Of a stretch of DNA of 32,680 bases, positions 8,179 through 18,669 are shown in pieces. The notes beneath the pieces are model-generated. The model was not told where the DNA came from. It searched no databases and was given only the letters and a program-made list of their open reading frames with translations. The stretch spans positions 1 to 32,680 of the forward strand of contig CAMLGG010000027.1 of the NCBI GenBank assembly GCA_946479475.1, in the 5' to 3' direction. This DNA comes from an uncultured Ideonella sp. (lineage in GTDB: Bacteria > Pseudomonadota > Gammaproteobacteria > Burkholderiales > Burkholderiaceae). The first letter of the stretch is position 1. The number at the start of each line of letters is the position of its first letter. Made by a program: the position numbers and the translations under genes.

Positions 8179-9195
8179 ATGGATTCCTTGCGAGCGATGC
8201 GGGTCTTCACCCGCGTGGTCGACGAAGGCAGCTTCGCCGGCGCTGCACGGGCGCTGGACCTGGCGCCCGCCGTGGTCACCCGCCTGGTGGCCGAGCTGGA
8301 GGAGCACCTCGGTGCCCGGCTGATGAACCGCACCACCCGCCGCATCGCGCTGACCGAGGTCGGCGAGAGTTACCTCGAACGGGTGCGCCGCATCATGGCC
8401 GACGTCGAGGAGGCCGAGCTGCTGGCGCACGCCTCGGTGGCCGAGCCGCGCGGGCCGGTGCGCATGCTGATGCCGCCGGCGGTGGCGGTGCACCAGGTCG
8501 CGAAGCACCTGCCGCGCTTCCATGCGCGCTATCCGCTGGTGACGCTCGAAGTGGTGGCCACCGGCGCCGTGGAGACGGTCGACGACAATTTCGACCTCAG
8601 CATCATGCTGTTGCGCAAGCCGCTGGACGGCAACTTCATCGCGCGCCGGCTGGCCCGCTCGGAGATCGTCACGGTAGCCGCGCCCGAGTACCTGGATCGG
8701 CGCGGCCGGCCCCAGCATCCGAGCGAACTGCAGCAGCACGATGTGCTGATTCCGCCGCTGTCCGAGCTGCAGCGCGGTGTGACCTTCTTCCGCGGGCGGC
8801 CGGACGAGGCGGCCGAGACTTTCCACGCCGTGCCCAAGCGCGGCCTGCTCAGCACGCTGCACACCGACACGAACTACGCCGCGGCGCTGGCCGGGCTCGG
8901 CATCGCGGGCCTGCCTTCCTTCGTGGTGGACGACGCCCTGATGGAGCACGCGCTGGAGCGCGTGCTGCCGGCCTGGTGGCTGCAAAGCACGACGCTGTGG
9001 GTGGGCATGCCCACCCGCCAGCACGTTCCGGCGCGCACGCGGGCGATGCTGGACTTCCTGATCGAGATCTTCGGCGGGGAAGACCGCGACCCGTGGCTGG
9101 CCGCCGCGGGTTGCGAGACGGCGTACATGTGCGAGGTGCGCGCGGCCGCGGAGGCTGCCGCTGCCGCCGCCGCGAAGGAAGACGCCGCAGCCTAG
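8179..9195 (+). CDS. LysR-family transcriptional regulator
   Basis: 338 residues. The start is taken at MDSLRAMRVFTRVVDEGSF, the usual beginning of LysR proteins; upstream codons in frame have no family character. The winged HTH spans ~3-62 (FAGAARALDLAPAVVTRLVA, then LEEHLGARLMNRTTRRI). The effector-binding domain follows from ~90 (GPVRMLMPPAVAVHQVAKHL; FDLSIMLLR; YAAALAGLGIAGLPSFVVDD). An unusual Ala-rich tail ends the protein. LysR regulators generally control a divergent gene, but none is next to it; amgK converges and overlaps its end by 4 bp. The inducer and targets cannot be inferred. Confidence 0.9.
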   Translation: MDSLRAMRVFTRVVDEGSFAGAARALDLAPAVVTRLVAELEEHLGARLMNRTTRRIALTEVGESYLERVRRIMADVEEAELLAHASVAEPRGPVRMLMPPAVAVHQVAKHLPRFHARYPLVTLEVVATGAVETVDDNFDLSIMLLRKPLDGNFIARRLARSEIVTVAAPEYLDRRGRPQHPSELQQHDVLIPPLSELQRGVTFFRGRPDEAAETFHAVPKRGLLSTLHTDTNYAAALAGLGIAGLPSFVVDDALMEHALERVLPAWWLQSTTLWVGMPTRQHVPARTRAMLDFLIEIFGGEDRDPWLAAAGCETAYMCEVRAAAEAAAAAAAKEDAAA

Positions 9196-10253
9196 AAGGT
9201 GAAGCCGGACGCGAGCTTCGCGTCCTGCATCGGCTCCAGCAAGGCCAGCAAGGGCGCCAGGGGCCGGTAGCGCATGGCGACCTTGGTCGCGTAGGCGAAG
9301 AAGCGGGGCAGGTCGGCACGGTAATGCGGCTTGCCGTCGCGCAGCTTCAAGCGGCAGAAGATGCCCATGACCTTGAGGTGCCGCTGCAGCCCCATCCACT
9401 CGAGCTGTCGCCAGAATTCGCCGAAGTCCTCGTCCACCGGCAGGCAGGCCTTGCGCGCGGCCTCCCAGTAGCGAACCGCCCAGTCGAGCTCGCGCTCCTC
9501 GTCCCACGAGACGAAGGCGTCGCGCAGCAGGGAGGCGATGTCGTAGGTGATGGGGCCGGCCAGGGCGTCCTGGAAGTCCAGGATGCCGGGGTTGGGGTCG
9601 GCCACCATCAGGTTTCGCGGCATGTAGTCGCGATGCACCGCGACCACCGGCTGCGCAAGGGCGCTGGCCACCAGGCTGTCGCAGACCTTCTGCCAGCGGG
9701 CCTTCTGCGCGTCGCCCCAGGCCAGGCCGAACTCCTTGTCGACGCACCACTCGGGGAACAGCGCGAGCTCGCGCCGGAGAAAGGCTTCGTCGTACGGCGG
9801 CAGCGCGGCGGCATCGATGTGCTGCTGCCAGTGCACGAGCGCACGGATGGCATCTCGCATCAGCCGGTTCGCCTCGGCGCCGTCGGCATCGCGCAGCGCA
9901 TCGAGGTAAGGTTGGGAGCCGAGGTCCTCGAGCAGCACGAAGCCCTCCTGCGCATCGGCCGCGAGCACTTGCGGAGCGTGCAGGCCGGCTTCGGCGATGC
10001 GCCCCGCCATGGCGATGAACGGACGGCTGTCGATGAGCGCTGGCGGCGCATCCATGACGATGGCGCTGCGGCCGCCCGGCCCTTGGAGCCGCAGGTAGCG
10101 GCGCGCGCTGGCGTCGGCCGAAGCCGGGCGAAGGGTGGCCGGATCCCAGCCTTGGGCGGCCGCCAGCGGAGCCAGCCAGCGCTCGAAGGCGGCCTGCCGG
10201 GCGGCTTCGGGCCACTCGACGGGCGTCGCATCGGAAGAGGGAGGAGGCGTCAA
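9192..10253 (-). CDS. amgK: N-acetylmuramate/N-acetylglucosamine anomeric kinase AmgK (APH-family phosphotransferase)
   Basis: 353 residues of the aminoglycoside-phosphotransferase fold. Visible motifs are the N-lobe SADASARRYLRL, VLLEDLG, the Brenner-type catalytic loop HRDYMPRN (207-214) and the metal-binding ILDFQDA (DFQD 226-229). Members of this family that sit divergently from lptD are AmgK, which phosphorylates MurNAc/GlcNAc at C1 in peptidoglycan recycling and bypasses MurA. The divergent position next to lptD supports this over a generic phosphotransferase. Its usual partner murU is missing downstream, where the LysR gene converges with a 4-bp overlap. Confidence 0.85.
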   Translation of the reverse strand: MTPPPSSDATPVEWPEAARQAAFERWLAPLAAAQGWDPATLRPASADASARRYLRLQGPGGRSAIVMDAPPALIDSRPFIAMAGRIAEAGLHAPQVLAADAQEGFVLLEDLGSQPYLDALRDADGAEANRLMRDAIRALVHWQQHIDAAALPPYDEAFLRRELALFPEWCVDKEFGLAWGDAQKARWQKVCDSLVASALAQPVVAVHRDYMPRNLMVADPNPGILDFQDALAGPITYDIASLLRDAFVSWDEERELDWAVRYWEAARKACLPVDEDFGEFWRQLEWMGLQRHLKVMGIFCRLKLRDGKPHYRADLPRFFAYATKVAMRYRPLAPLLALLEPMQDAKLASGFTF

Positions 10254-10278
10254 GGCGAAGCGCGGCAGGGCCAGCGTG

Positions 10279-10298
10279 GATAATCCGCGGCGATTCTA
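10279..10298. promoter_or_regulatory. Facing -10 hexamers between amgK and lptD
   Basis: The plus strand carries GATAAT at 10279-10284, which could serve lptD. The minus strand carries TAGAAT at 10293-10298, which could serve amgK with a leader of about 33 nt. Neither has a clear -35. The two would overlap in their initially transcribed regions. Confidence 0.4.
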
Positions 10299-10430
10299 GA
10301 TTCGCCTTGTTGCCTGCTCGCGCGGCCGTCGATCGGCGCGGCGTTGCAGCGCCTTGACCGGTGGCTCTGCTTGCTGCGCCTGCCCGATTCCTCCCCCTGC
10401 CGTCGTCCCCATCGCGAGCCGCGCCAACGC

Positions 10431-12719
10431 ATGGCCGCCAGCGCGTTGGCGATCGCCTGCGCCCTGGCCTGTGGCGGCGCACGCGCCGCTTCGGCGTCGC
10501 CCGCTCCACGCCTGCCTGCCGAGCTGAGTGCCAGGACGGTGAACAGCTCGCTGGATCGCGAGACCGTCGCCGAGGGCGAAGTCGAGCTGCGCCAGGGCCA
10601 GCTGACGCTGACGGCGGACCTGCTGCGCTACCTCGAGACCACGCAATGGGCCTACGCCAGCGGCCACGTGACGCTGACGCGCGAGGGCGACCGCTTCACC
10701 GGCACCGAGGCCGGCCTGAACCTCGACACGCGCGAGGGCTACGTCCTCAAGCCGACCTACCATTTCTCGCGCACCGGCGCCGGCGGGCATGCCGAGCGGA
10801 TCGATTTCGTCGGCGAGCAGCGGCTGTCGGCCCGCCGGGCGGACTACACCAGCTGTCCGCGCGACGAGGCGGCCGGCGGCGCCGAGCCCGACTGGCTGCT
10901 GTCGGCCGACAAGCTGGACCTGGACTTCGAGCACAACGAGGGTGTGGCGCACCACGCGGTGCTGCGCTTCCTCGGCGTGCCCATCCTGGCGGCGCCGGCG
11001 ATCAGCTTCCCGGCGACCAGCGAGCGCAAGTCGGGCTGGCTGCCCCCGGAGCTCGACAGCGACACCCGCGGCGGCATCTCCATCGCGGTGCCCTACTACT
11101 GGAACCTCGCTCCGAACTACGACCTGATCACCACGCCCTCGGTGGCCACGCTGCGCGGCGCCGGCCTGCAGGCCGAATTCCGCTACCTGCAGCCGAGGGA
11201 CGAGGGCCGGTTCCAGATCCACGAGATCCCCTACGACCGCGTGGCCGGCCGCGAGCGCCATGGGCTGGAGTGGGTGCACGACGGCCGCTTCGGCGAAGGC
11301 GAAGACATAGGCTGGCGCTACGGCGTGAACTTCCTGCGGGCGTCGGACGACGACTACTGGAAGGATTTCACCAACCAGCTGCCGAGCCTGACGCGCCGGC
11401 TGCTGTCGCAATCGGCCGGCGCCACGCGGCGTTACGAGTTCGGAGCCAGCGCCAGCGTCGATCTGTATGCCCGCGCGCAGGGCTGGCAGGTGCTGCAGGA
11501 CACGATAACCATCACCTCGCCCTACGAGCGCGCACCGCAGCTGGGCGCGCGCGGACAGGGCCGCGTCGGCGACGCCATCGGGCTGGGGCTGCAATGGGAC
11601 GCCGAGGCCGAGTACAACCGCTTCGTGCTGGCAGACCGGCTCGTCACCGGCGACCCCGAGACGAACGACACCCGGCCCAACGGCTCGCGCGTCCACCTGA
11701 TCGCCGGCCTCAGCCGCCCGTTCGACGAAGGCTGGGGCTGGTTCACGCCACGCCTGTCCGTCAACGCCGCCAGCTACCACACCGACACGCCGATGGGCGA
11801 TGGCCGCACCTCGGCGACCCGCACCATCCCCACCCTGAGTGCCGATGCCGGCCTGCGCTTCGACCGCGACGACACCCTGTTCGGCCACGCCCTGCGCCAG
11901 ACCCTGGAGCCGCGGCTGCACTACGTCAACACGCCCTACCGCAACCAGGACTTCCTGCCCCAGTTCGACACCGCGGCGAGCGACTTCAACGTGGTTTCGA
12001 TCTACGCCGACAACCCCTTCTCGGGCATAGACCGGGTGGCCGACACCCACCAGGTCACCCTCGGCGCCACCTCGCGCTGGCGCGAGCCCGACAGCGGCAT
12101 CGAACGTCTGAGACTCGGCATCGCCCAGCGCTTCCTCTTCCGCGACCAGCGCATCACGCCGGAGGGAGAGGAGGGTGACAAGCGGGTGTCCGACCTGCTG
12201 CTGTTCGGCTCCGCCACGCTGTGGCCGAACTGGGTGTTCGACACGACGGTCCAGTACAACGCCAGCATCGACCGAACGGTCCGCTCGATCGTGTCGGCGC
12301 GCTACCAGCCGGCGCCGTTCTATACCCTTTCCGGTACCTACCGCTATGCACGGGACCTGAGCGAGCAGTTCGAGCTCGGCTGGCAGTGGCCGCTGTACAG
12401 GAGCGCCCCGCGCACCAACGGCTGCAGCGGCACGCTTTACGGCGTGGGCCGGGTCAATTTCAGCATGCGAGACAGCCGCGTGACCGATTCGCTCGCCGGG
12501 CTGGAGTACGACGCCGGCTGCTGGATCGCGCGCTTCGTCACCCAGCGCACGTCCACCGGCCTGGCGGAGTCGACCACCCACTGGATGCTGCAGCTCGAGC
12601 TGGTCGGCCTGTCCCGCCTGGGCAGCAACCCGCTGAAGGCCCTGAAGGACAATATCCCCGGCTACCGGCTGCTGCGCGACGACGACGCGCCCACTCCGTC
12701 CACGACATTCCCCCCATGA
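10431..12719 (+). CDS. lptD: LPS assembly outer-membrane protein LptD
   Basis: 762 residues from the ATG at 10431, which opens a signal peptide (MAASALAIACALACGGARA). A TTG at 10344 would add 29 residues of no signal character. The N-terminal OstA-like jellyroll (VAEGEVELRQGQLTLTADLL) receives LPS from LptA, and the rest forms the 26-strand barrel that inserts LPS into the outer leaflet with LptE. Family signatures include VPILAAPAISFPATSERKSG, GGISIAVPYYWNLAPNYD, and LEYDAGCW near the end. Mature cysteines are C142, C665 and C697 only; the CC pair of E. coli is GC here. surA overlaps its stop (ATGA). Confidence 0.95.
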   Translation: MAASALAIACALACGGARAASASPAPRLPAELSARTVNSSLDRETVAEGEVELRQGQLTLTADLLRYLETTQWAYASGHVTLTREGDRFTGTEAGLNLDTREGYVLKPTYHFSRTGAGGHAERIDFVGEQRLSARRADYTSCPRDEAAGGAEPDWLLSADKLDLDFEHNEGVAHHAVLRFLGVPILAAPAISFPATSERKSGWLPPELDSDTRGGISIAVPYYWNLAPNYDLITTPSVATLRGAGLQAEFRYLQPRDEGRFQIHEIPYDRVAGRERHGLEWVHDGRFGEGEDIGWRYGVNFLRASDDDYWKDFTNQLPSLTRRLLSQSAGATRRYEFGASASVDLYARAQGWQVLQDTITITSPYERAPQLGARGQGRVGDAIGLGLQWDAEAEYNRFVLADRLVTGDPETNDTRPNGSRVHLIAGLSRPFDEGWGWFTPRLSVNAASYHTDTPMGDGRTSATRTIPTLSADAGLRFDRDDTLFGHALRQTLEPRLHYVNTPYRNQDFLPQFDTAASDFNVVSIYADNPFSGIDRVADTHQVTLGATSRWREPDSGIERLRLGIAQRFLFRDQRITPEGEEGDKRVSDLLLFGSATLWPNWVFDTTVQYNASIDRTVRSIVSARYQPAPFYTLSGTYRYARDLSEQFELGWQWPLYRSAPRTNGCSGTLYGVGRVNFSMRDSRVTDSLAGLEYDAGCWIARFVTQRTSTGLAESTTHWMLQLELVGLSRLGSNPLKALKDNIPGYRLLRDDDAPTPSTTFPP

Positions 12720-14077
12720 TCGACAAGACCCTTCTCCGTGCCGCCGCCCTAGCCTTCGGTGCCAGCGTCCTGGCCGCCTCGGCCGCCTGGGCCCAGCCCG
12801 CGGCGCCGGCCTCAGCGCCCGCCGCGCCCGCCGCGCGCGCCGCCTCGCCCCGTTCGGCCGATTACATCGTGGCGATCGTCAACAACGAGCTGGTGACGCA
12901 GGTCGAGGTCGACCAGCGCATGCAGCGAGCCAAGATCGATGCCTTGCGCAGCGGCACGCGCCTGCCGTCGGACGCCGAGCTGCGCAAGCAGGTGCTCGAT
13001 GCGCTGATCGAGGAACGGGTGGTCGTCACCTACGCCCGCGATTCCGGGCTGAAGGTGGACGAGCCCGAGCTCGACCGGGCCGTGGCCAACGTGGCCGCCG
13101 CCAACAAGATGAGCCTGGACCGCCTCCAGGAGCGGCTCAAGGCCGAGGGCATCGACTACACGCGCTTTCGCGCCAACCTGCGTGACCAGATGCTGGCCGA
13201 AAGGGTGCGCGAACGCGAGGTGATCAGCCGGATCAAGGTGAGCGATGCCGAGATCGACAACGCCTTGGCGGCCCGGCAGGCGCAAATGGCCTCGACCAAA
13301 GAGCTCAACATCGCCCAGATCCTGGTCACCGTGCCGGAGAACGCCTCGCCCGAGGTGGTCGCCGAACGGCGCGAGCGCGCGCTGGCAGCCCTGGCCCGGG
13401 TGAAGGCCGGCGAGCCTTTCGCGACCGTCGCCAAGGCCGTGTCGGAAGACGGCAACCGCGACAAGGGCGGCGAGATCGGTCCCAAGCCGTCCGACCGGCT
13501 CCCCGACCTTTTCGTCGAGGCGGTGCGCCCGCTGGCGGTCGGCGGGGTCACGGCCGAGCCGATCCGCAGCGGCGCCGGCTTCCACATCCTCAAGCTGCTC
13601 TCGCGCGGGGAGGTCAACGCCGCCTCCGTGACCCAGACCCGCGCCCGCCACATCCTGCTGCGCACTTCGAGCGCGTTGCCGGTGGAAGCCGCGGCCAAGC
13701 GGCTGGCCGAGTTCCGTGACCAGATCCTGTCGGGCAGCCGCAAGTTCGAGGACCTGGCGCGCCAGTACTCCGAGGACGGCAGCGCGCCCAGCGGCGGCGA
13801 CCTGGGCTGGGCCGCCCCCGGCAGCTTCGTGCCGGAGTTCGAGGAGGCGATGAACAAGCTGCAGCCGGGCGGCATCTCGACGCCGGTCGTCTCGCGCTTC
13901 GGCGTGCACCTGATCCAGGTGGTCGAGCGCCGGCAGGTGGCGGTCGACCCGAAGGAGCTGCGCGAGCAGGTCCGCAACCAGCTGCGCGAGCAGAAGTTCG
14001 GTCCGGCCTACGCCGAATGGGCGGCGGAGCTCAAGGCCCGCGCCTACATCGAGATGCGCGAGCCGCCGCAGCAGTAG
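12716..14077 (+). CDS. surA: Periplasmic chaperone and peptidyl-prolyl isomerase SurA
   Basis: 453 residues. It has a signal peptide ([22 protein letters not shown]) and a short Ala/Pro linker. The N-terminal chaperone domain is at ~48-190 ([20 protein letters not shown]). Two parvulin domains follow at ~195-296 ([24 protein letters not shown]) and ~307-405 ([37 protein letters not shown]), with a C-terminal helix. SurA delivers unfolded outer-membrane proteins, including LptD, to the Bam complex. The 4-bp overlap with lptD couples the two. pdxA, which sits between surA and rsmA in many proteobacteria, is absent. Confidence 0.97.
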   Translation: MIDKTLLRAAALAFGASVLAASAAWAQPAAPASAPAAPAARAASPRSADYIVAIVNNELVTQVEVDQRMQRAKIDALRSGTRLPSDAELRKQVLDALIEERVVVTYARDSGLKVDEPELDRAVANVAAANKMSLDRLQERLKAEGIDYTRFRANLRDQMLAERVREREVISRIKVSDAEIDNALAARQAQMASTKELNIAQILVTVPENASPEVVAERRERALAALARVKAGEPFATVAKAVSEDGNRDKGGEIGPKPSDRLPDLFVEAVRPLAVGGVTAEPIRSGAGFHILKLLSRGEVNAASVTQTRARHILLRTSSALPVEAAAKRLAEFRDQILSGSRKFEDLARQYSEDGSAPSGGDLGWAAPGSFVPEFEEAMNKLQPGGISTPVVSRFGVHLIQVVERRQVAVDPKELREQVRNQLREQKFGPAYAEWAAELKARAYIEMREPPQQ

Positions 14078-14091
14078 GACATGGATCGATC

Positions 14092-14931
14092 ATGAGCGCG
14101 GGACGAGTGCAGGGCCGCCCCAAGCCGGACCGCATCCCCTCGGGGGATCGACCTCGGCACTCCGGGGCCGAGGGGCACCATTCCCCCCGCAAGCGCTTCG
14201 GCCAGCACTTCCTGGCCGACAGCGCCGTCATCGACGCCATCGTCCGCGCGATCGACCCGCGTCCCGGCCAGGCCCTGGTCGAGATCGGCCCCGGGCTGGC
14301 CGCGCTCACCCAGCCGCTGCTCGAGCGCGCCGGCCGCCTCACCGTGATCGAGCTCGACCGTGACCTCGCGGCGCGGCTGCGCCAGCGCCCCGGCCTCGAG
14401 GTGATCGAGTCGGACGTGCTGAAGGTCGATTTCGGCGCGCTGGCCGACCGCTTCGGCCAACCCCTGAAGATCGCCGGCAACCTGCCGTACAACATCTCCT
14501 CGCCGATCCTGTTTCACCTCATGCCCTGGGCGGATCGCGTTCAGGAGCAGGTCTTCATGCTGCAGAAGGAGGTCGTGGACCGCATGGCGGCGCAGCCGGG
14601 CGGCAAGGTGTACGGCCGGCTTTCGGTGATGCTGCAGTGGCGCTACGACATCGAGTCGCTGATCGACGTCCCGCCCGAGGCCTTCGATCCGCCGCCGCAG
14701 GTCGAATCGGCCGTCGTGCGCATGACGCCGCTGAAGGACCACCTGGCCGTCGACCCGGCGCGCTTCGAGGCGATGGTCGCCGCGGCCTTCTCGCAGCGGC
14801 GCAAGCTGCTGCGCCACTCCCTCGGCCGCTGGCTCGATGAGCAGGGCTTCGCCGGCAACTTCGACTTGCAGCGCCGCGCCGAAGAGGTGCCGGTGGCCGA
14901 GTTCGTCGCGCTCGCGCGCAGCCTGCCGTAG
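14092..14931 (+). CDS. rsmA: 16S rRNA (adenine1518-N6/adenine1519-N6)-dimethyltransferase RsmA (KsgA)
   Basis: 279 residues. It dimethylates two adjacent adenines in the 3' hairpin of 16S rRNA during small-subunit maturation. Motifs: KRFGQHFL (34-41), SAM motif [12 protein letters not shown], acidic VIELDRD, and the catalytic NLPYNIS (N130). The C-terminal domain carries [12 protein letters not shown]. The first ~30 residues before KRFGQHFL are longer and more basic than in most homologues. Another ATG 11 bp earlier runs straight into a stop, so the ATG at 14092 is used. It lies 14 bp after surA in the lptD operon. Confidence 0.96.
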   Translation: MSAGRVQGRPKPDRIPSGDRPRHSGAEGHHSPRKRFGQHFLADSAVIDAIVRAIDPRPGQALVEIGPGLAALTQPLLERAGRLTVIELDRDLAARLRQRPGLEVIESDVLKVDFGALADRFGQPLKIAGNLPYNISSPILFHLMPWADRVQEQVFMLQKEVVDRMAAQPGGKVYGRLSVMLQWRYDIESLIDVPPEAFDPPPQVESAVVRMTPLKDHLAVDPARFEAMVAAAFSQRRKLLRHSLGRWLDEQGFAGNFDLQRRAEEVPVAEFVALARSLP

Positions 14932-14938
14932 CGGCCGG

Positions 14939-14969
14939 AAAAGAAAAAAGCGCCGCACGTGGCGGCGCT
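14939..14969 (-). terminator. Intrinsic terminator of the barnase/barstar transcript
   Basis: On the minus strand an 8-bp GC stem (AGCGCCGC/GCGGCGCT, 5-nt loop) is followed by TTTTTTCTTTT. It lies 26 nt after the stop of the small ORF and 18 nt beyond rsmA on the other strand. In the plus direction there is no T-tract, so it mainly stops minus-strand transcription from running antisense into rsmA. Confidence 0.85.
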
Positions 14970-14995
14970 CTCTGCGGTGCTGGGTGCTCGCCGCT

Positions 14996-15130
14996 TCAGG
15001 CGGCGTTCAACCACATCGCGGTATCGAAGGCACTGCACATCATCGGCATGTTCATCCCGAAGTTCGGATTGACACCGTTCTTCGCGCTGACCTTGGCTGC
15101 CGGCTTGGCTTCGCTGGGGGCCGTTTCCAC
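14996..15130 (-). CDS. Possible 44-residue protein downstream of barstar
   Basis: The reading frame starts with GTG at 15130 behind a GGGAGCGG-like ribosome site and ends at TGA 14998-14996, just before the terminator. The product has a Lys/Ala-rich N-terminal half (EAKPAAKVSAKNGVNPNFG), a Met-rich stretch MNMPMM and a C-terminal CSAFDTAMWLNAA. I do not recognise a family. Support comes from its position inside the transcript and the fit to the terminator. Against it, the ribosome site lies in one arm of the 15132-15166 hairpin. It may instead be an untranslated 3' region. Confidence 0.35.
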   Translation of the reverse strand: METAPSEAKPAAKVSAKNGVNPNFGMNMPMMCSAFDTAMWLNAA

Positions 15131-15131
15131 C

Positions 15132-15166
15132 GCCCGCTCCCATGACCCGTTTTCCTGGGAGCGGGC
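15132..15166. repeat. 11-bp inverted repeat at the barstar stop codon
   Basis: Arms GCCCGCTCCCA (15132-15142) and TGGGAGCGGGC (15156-15166) pair perfectly around a 13-nt loop. One edge touches the barstar stop, the other lies 1 nt from the GTG of the possible small ORF. No T-tract follows on either strand. It could be a processing or stabilising hairpin, or hide the ribosome site of the small ORF. Confidence 0.75.
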
Positions 15167-15561
15167 TACTGAAAAGAATAGAAGCACCTGAACGGTATCT
15201 TCCTTTCGGCCCAGAAGTCGGCCGCATCCCGGAAGACATCGAGCAGCTGCTCGCGCGACTCGCGGTCGAACCGCGTGTTGTCGGGGATCTGCTCGAGCAC
15301 CACCACGAAGCCGGGCTGCACGCCCGCCTTGTGGACCAGGTCCGTCATGCAATCGAAAAGCGCGTCCAGGTTCTTGCCGAAGTGCTGCGGGAAGAGGAAG
15401 GACGTCGCTATGCCGTCCAGCACTTCCTGCTTGGACTGGGCTTCGGACAGGTTGGCGTACAAGAAGTGCTGGCCCGCTTCCTGGGCCGCACTCATCAGGT
15501 CATCGACCCGATAGGCGCGTATCGCCTGCACGATGTTCGGACGGACGGTCTGCAAGAGCAT
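15166..15561 (-). CDS. Barstar-family ribonuclease inhibitor
   Basis: 131 residues. The barstar signature FPQHFGKNLDALFDCMTDL (58-76) is clear. It is followed by a hydrophobic strand GFVVVLEQIP (84-93), a helix LLDVFRDAADFW and the terminal strand IPFRCFYSF. Members bind and block barnase-type ribonucleases in the cytoplasm, protecting the producer before secretion. The start is firm: AAGGAGG lies 9 nt before the ATG. It lies 57 bp downstream of the ribonuclease gene on the same strand, as expected for an immunity partner. It is about 40 residues longer than the classic Bacillus barstar, with extra sequence at both ends. Confidence 0.92.
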   Translation of the reverse strand: MLLQTVRPNIVQAIRAYRVDDLMSAAQEAGQHFLYANLSEAQSKQEVLDGIATSFLFPQHFGKNLDALFDCMTDLVHKAGVQPGFVVVLEQIPDNTRFDRESREQLLDVFRDAADFWAERKIPFRCFYSFQ

Positions 15562-15618
15562 GGTCGCGTTCCTCCTTGGTCAATCAACAATGGATCCGGT
15601 CTTCAGTCCGCCCGCGGT

Positions 15619-16044
15619 TCACGGCGCGATGCGCCGAAAGCTCGCATAGTGGTCTTCGGTGTAAAAACAGGCTTCAGGTTCCCGTGGCTTGACGCCGCCG
15701 CAGACGATGCGCCGCGCGCCCCGGTCGGACGACCCCGGCGTACGCACGGTGTATTCGCGGTAATAGCCTCGAGGGTGGCGCGGCAGCATCTGCTCTCGGT
15801 TGCCGAACACGATGCCGTCCTTCGCATACGGGAAGGGGCCACCGGCTCGGATCAAGCGCTCGGTCTGCTGCGCCTCCGCCGGCAGGGCCGCAAGCGGCAC
15901 CGTGCCGACCGCCGGGCGCGCTGCGAGGCCCAAGGGGCCGTCGCCGGGGCTCGCCGCGGCGTCGAGGGTCATCCCTGCGACGCCGAGCACGAGGGCCGCT
16001 GCCACGGCCGCACGGCCCCATCTCGACTTGGACCCCCCGACCAT
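15619..16044 (-). CDS. Secreted barnase-type guanyl-specific ribonuclease (N1/T1 superfamily)
   Basis: 141 residues from the ATG at 16044, preceded by AAAAAGGG; an upstream TTG (16122) would only add residues before the signal peptide. A basic start and hydrophobic core (RAAVAAALVLGVAGM, 11-25) indicate export. The catalytic part aligns by eye with Bacillus barnase: FGNRE (80-84), REYTV with the general base E97, RRIV (R112 matching Arg87) and DHYASF with H132 (matching His102). All three catalytic residues are present. Two Cys (115, 126) could form a disulfide in the periplasm. Paired with the barstar gene downstream; a role as exported toxin or nutrient RNase is inferred. Confidence 0.92.
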   Translation of the reverse strand: MVGGSKSRWGRAAVAAALVLGVAGMTLDAAASPGDGPLGLAARPAVGTVPLAALPAEAQQTERLIRAGGPFPYAKDGIVFGNREQMLPRHPRGYYREYTVRTPGSSDRGARRIVCGGVKPREPEACFYTEDHYASFRRIAP

Positions 16045-16128
16045 CAGCGACCCTTTTTCGTGACCCTTTGTCGCGGCACCTGCACCCTCGCTTGGCACCA
16101 CGGGTTTACCCTGAAGACTCAATCAGCG

Positions 16129-16157
16129 ATGGTACCTGACTTGCAGAAATACCACAA
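16129..16157 (-). promoter_or_regulatory. Weak second promoter candidate for the ribonuclease gene
   Basis: Minus-strand TTGTGG (16157-16152), 17-bp spacer, TACCAT (16134-16129). The -35 touches the edge of the inverted repeat. Matches are 3 of 6 and 4 of 6, so this is a weak call. Confidence 0.25.
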
Positions 16158-16187
16158 GTCCACTGCCTCAAAATGAGGCAGTGGACT
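16157..16187. promoter_or_regulatory. 31-bp perfect inverted repeat (14-bp arms, 3-nt loop) upstream of the ribonuclease gene
   Basis: AGTCCACTGCCTCA (16157-16170) is the exact reverse complement of 16174-16187, with AAA between. It lies where transcription from the TTGACA promoter would begin and next to the weaker promoter. It could be an operator, a stabilising 5' mRNA hairpin, or a terminator for maeB, whose stop is 63 bp upstream; the following sequence has only scattered T residues. Confidence 0.7.
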
Positions 16188-16193
16188 GCGTGA

Positions 16194-16224
16194 TTAGTAG
16201 GCGCTAACTACGCCCGAATGTCAA
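16194..16224 (-). promoter_or_regulatory. Candidate promoter of the ribonuclease/barstar operon
   Basis: Minus strand: perfect -35 TTGACA (16224-16219), 19-bp spacer, -10-like TACTAA (16199-16194). It starts 25 bp after the maeB stop, so the ribonuclease operon need not depend on maeB transcription. The long spacer and 3-of-6 -10 suggest a weak or activated promoter. Confidence 0.45.
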
Positions 16225-16249
16225 CTGTTCAGGGCTTTTCTCGGACCTG

Positions 16250-18544
<2,295 letters not shown>

Positions 18545-18669
18545 CTGGAAGGTCCTTGGCAGCAGCGAGCGCGGGGGGAGGGGATTGTAGGCGCCCGCCC
18601 CGGCGGCACGACTCGCAGTGTTCTCCAGCAGACGGGGCCGGCGCATGCGCGAAACTGCTTAGGCGGGCC

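Noticed and set aside
10344..10431. TTG start for lptD at 10344.
   Set aside because: It adds 29 residues without signal-peptide character, and the ATG at 10431 starts a good signal peptide.
15132..15166. Terminator for the barstar transcript.
   Set aside because: The stem is strong but has no T-run on either strand; the better terminator is at 14939-14969.
14643..15239. Minus-strand 198-codon frame over the barstar 3' region and rsmA.
   Set aside because: It reads through the intrinsic terminator and antisense to rsmA, so it is unlikely to be a gene.
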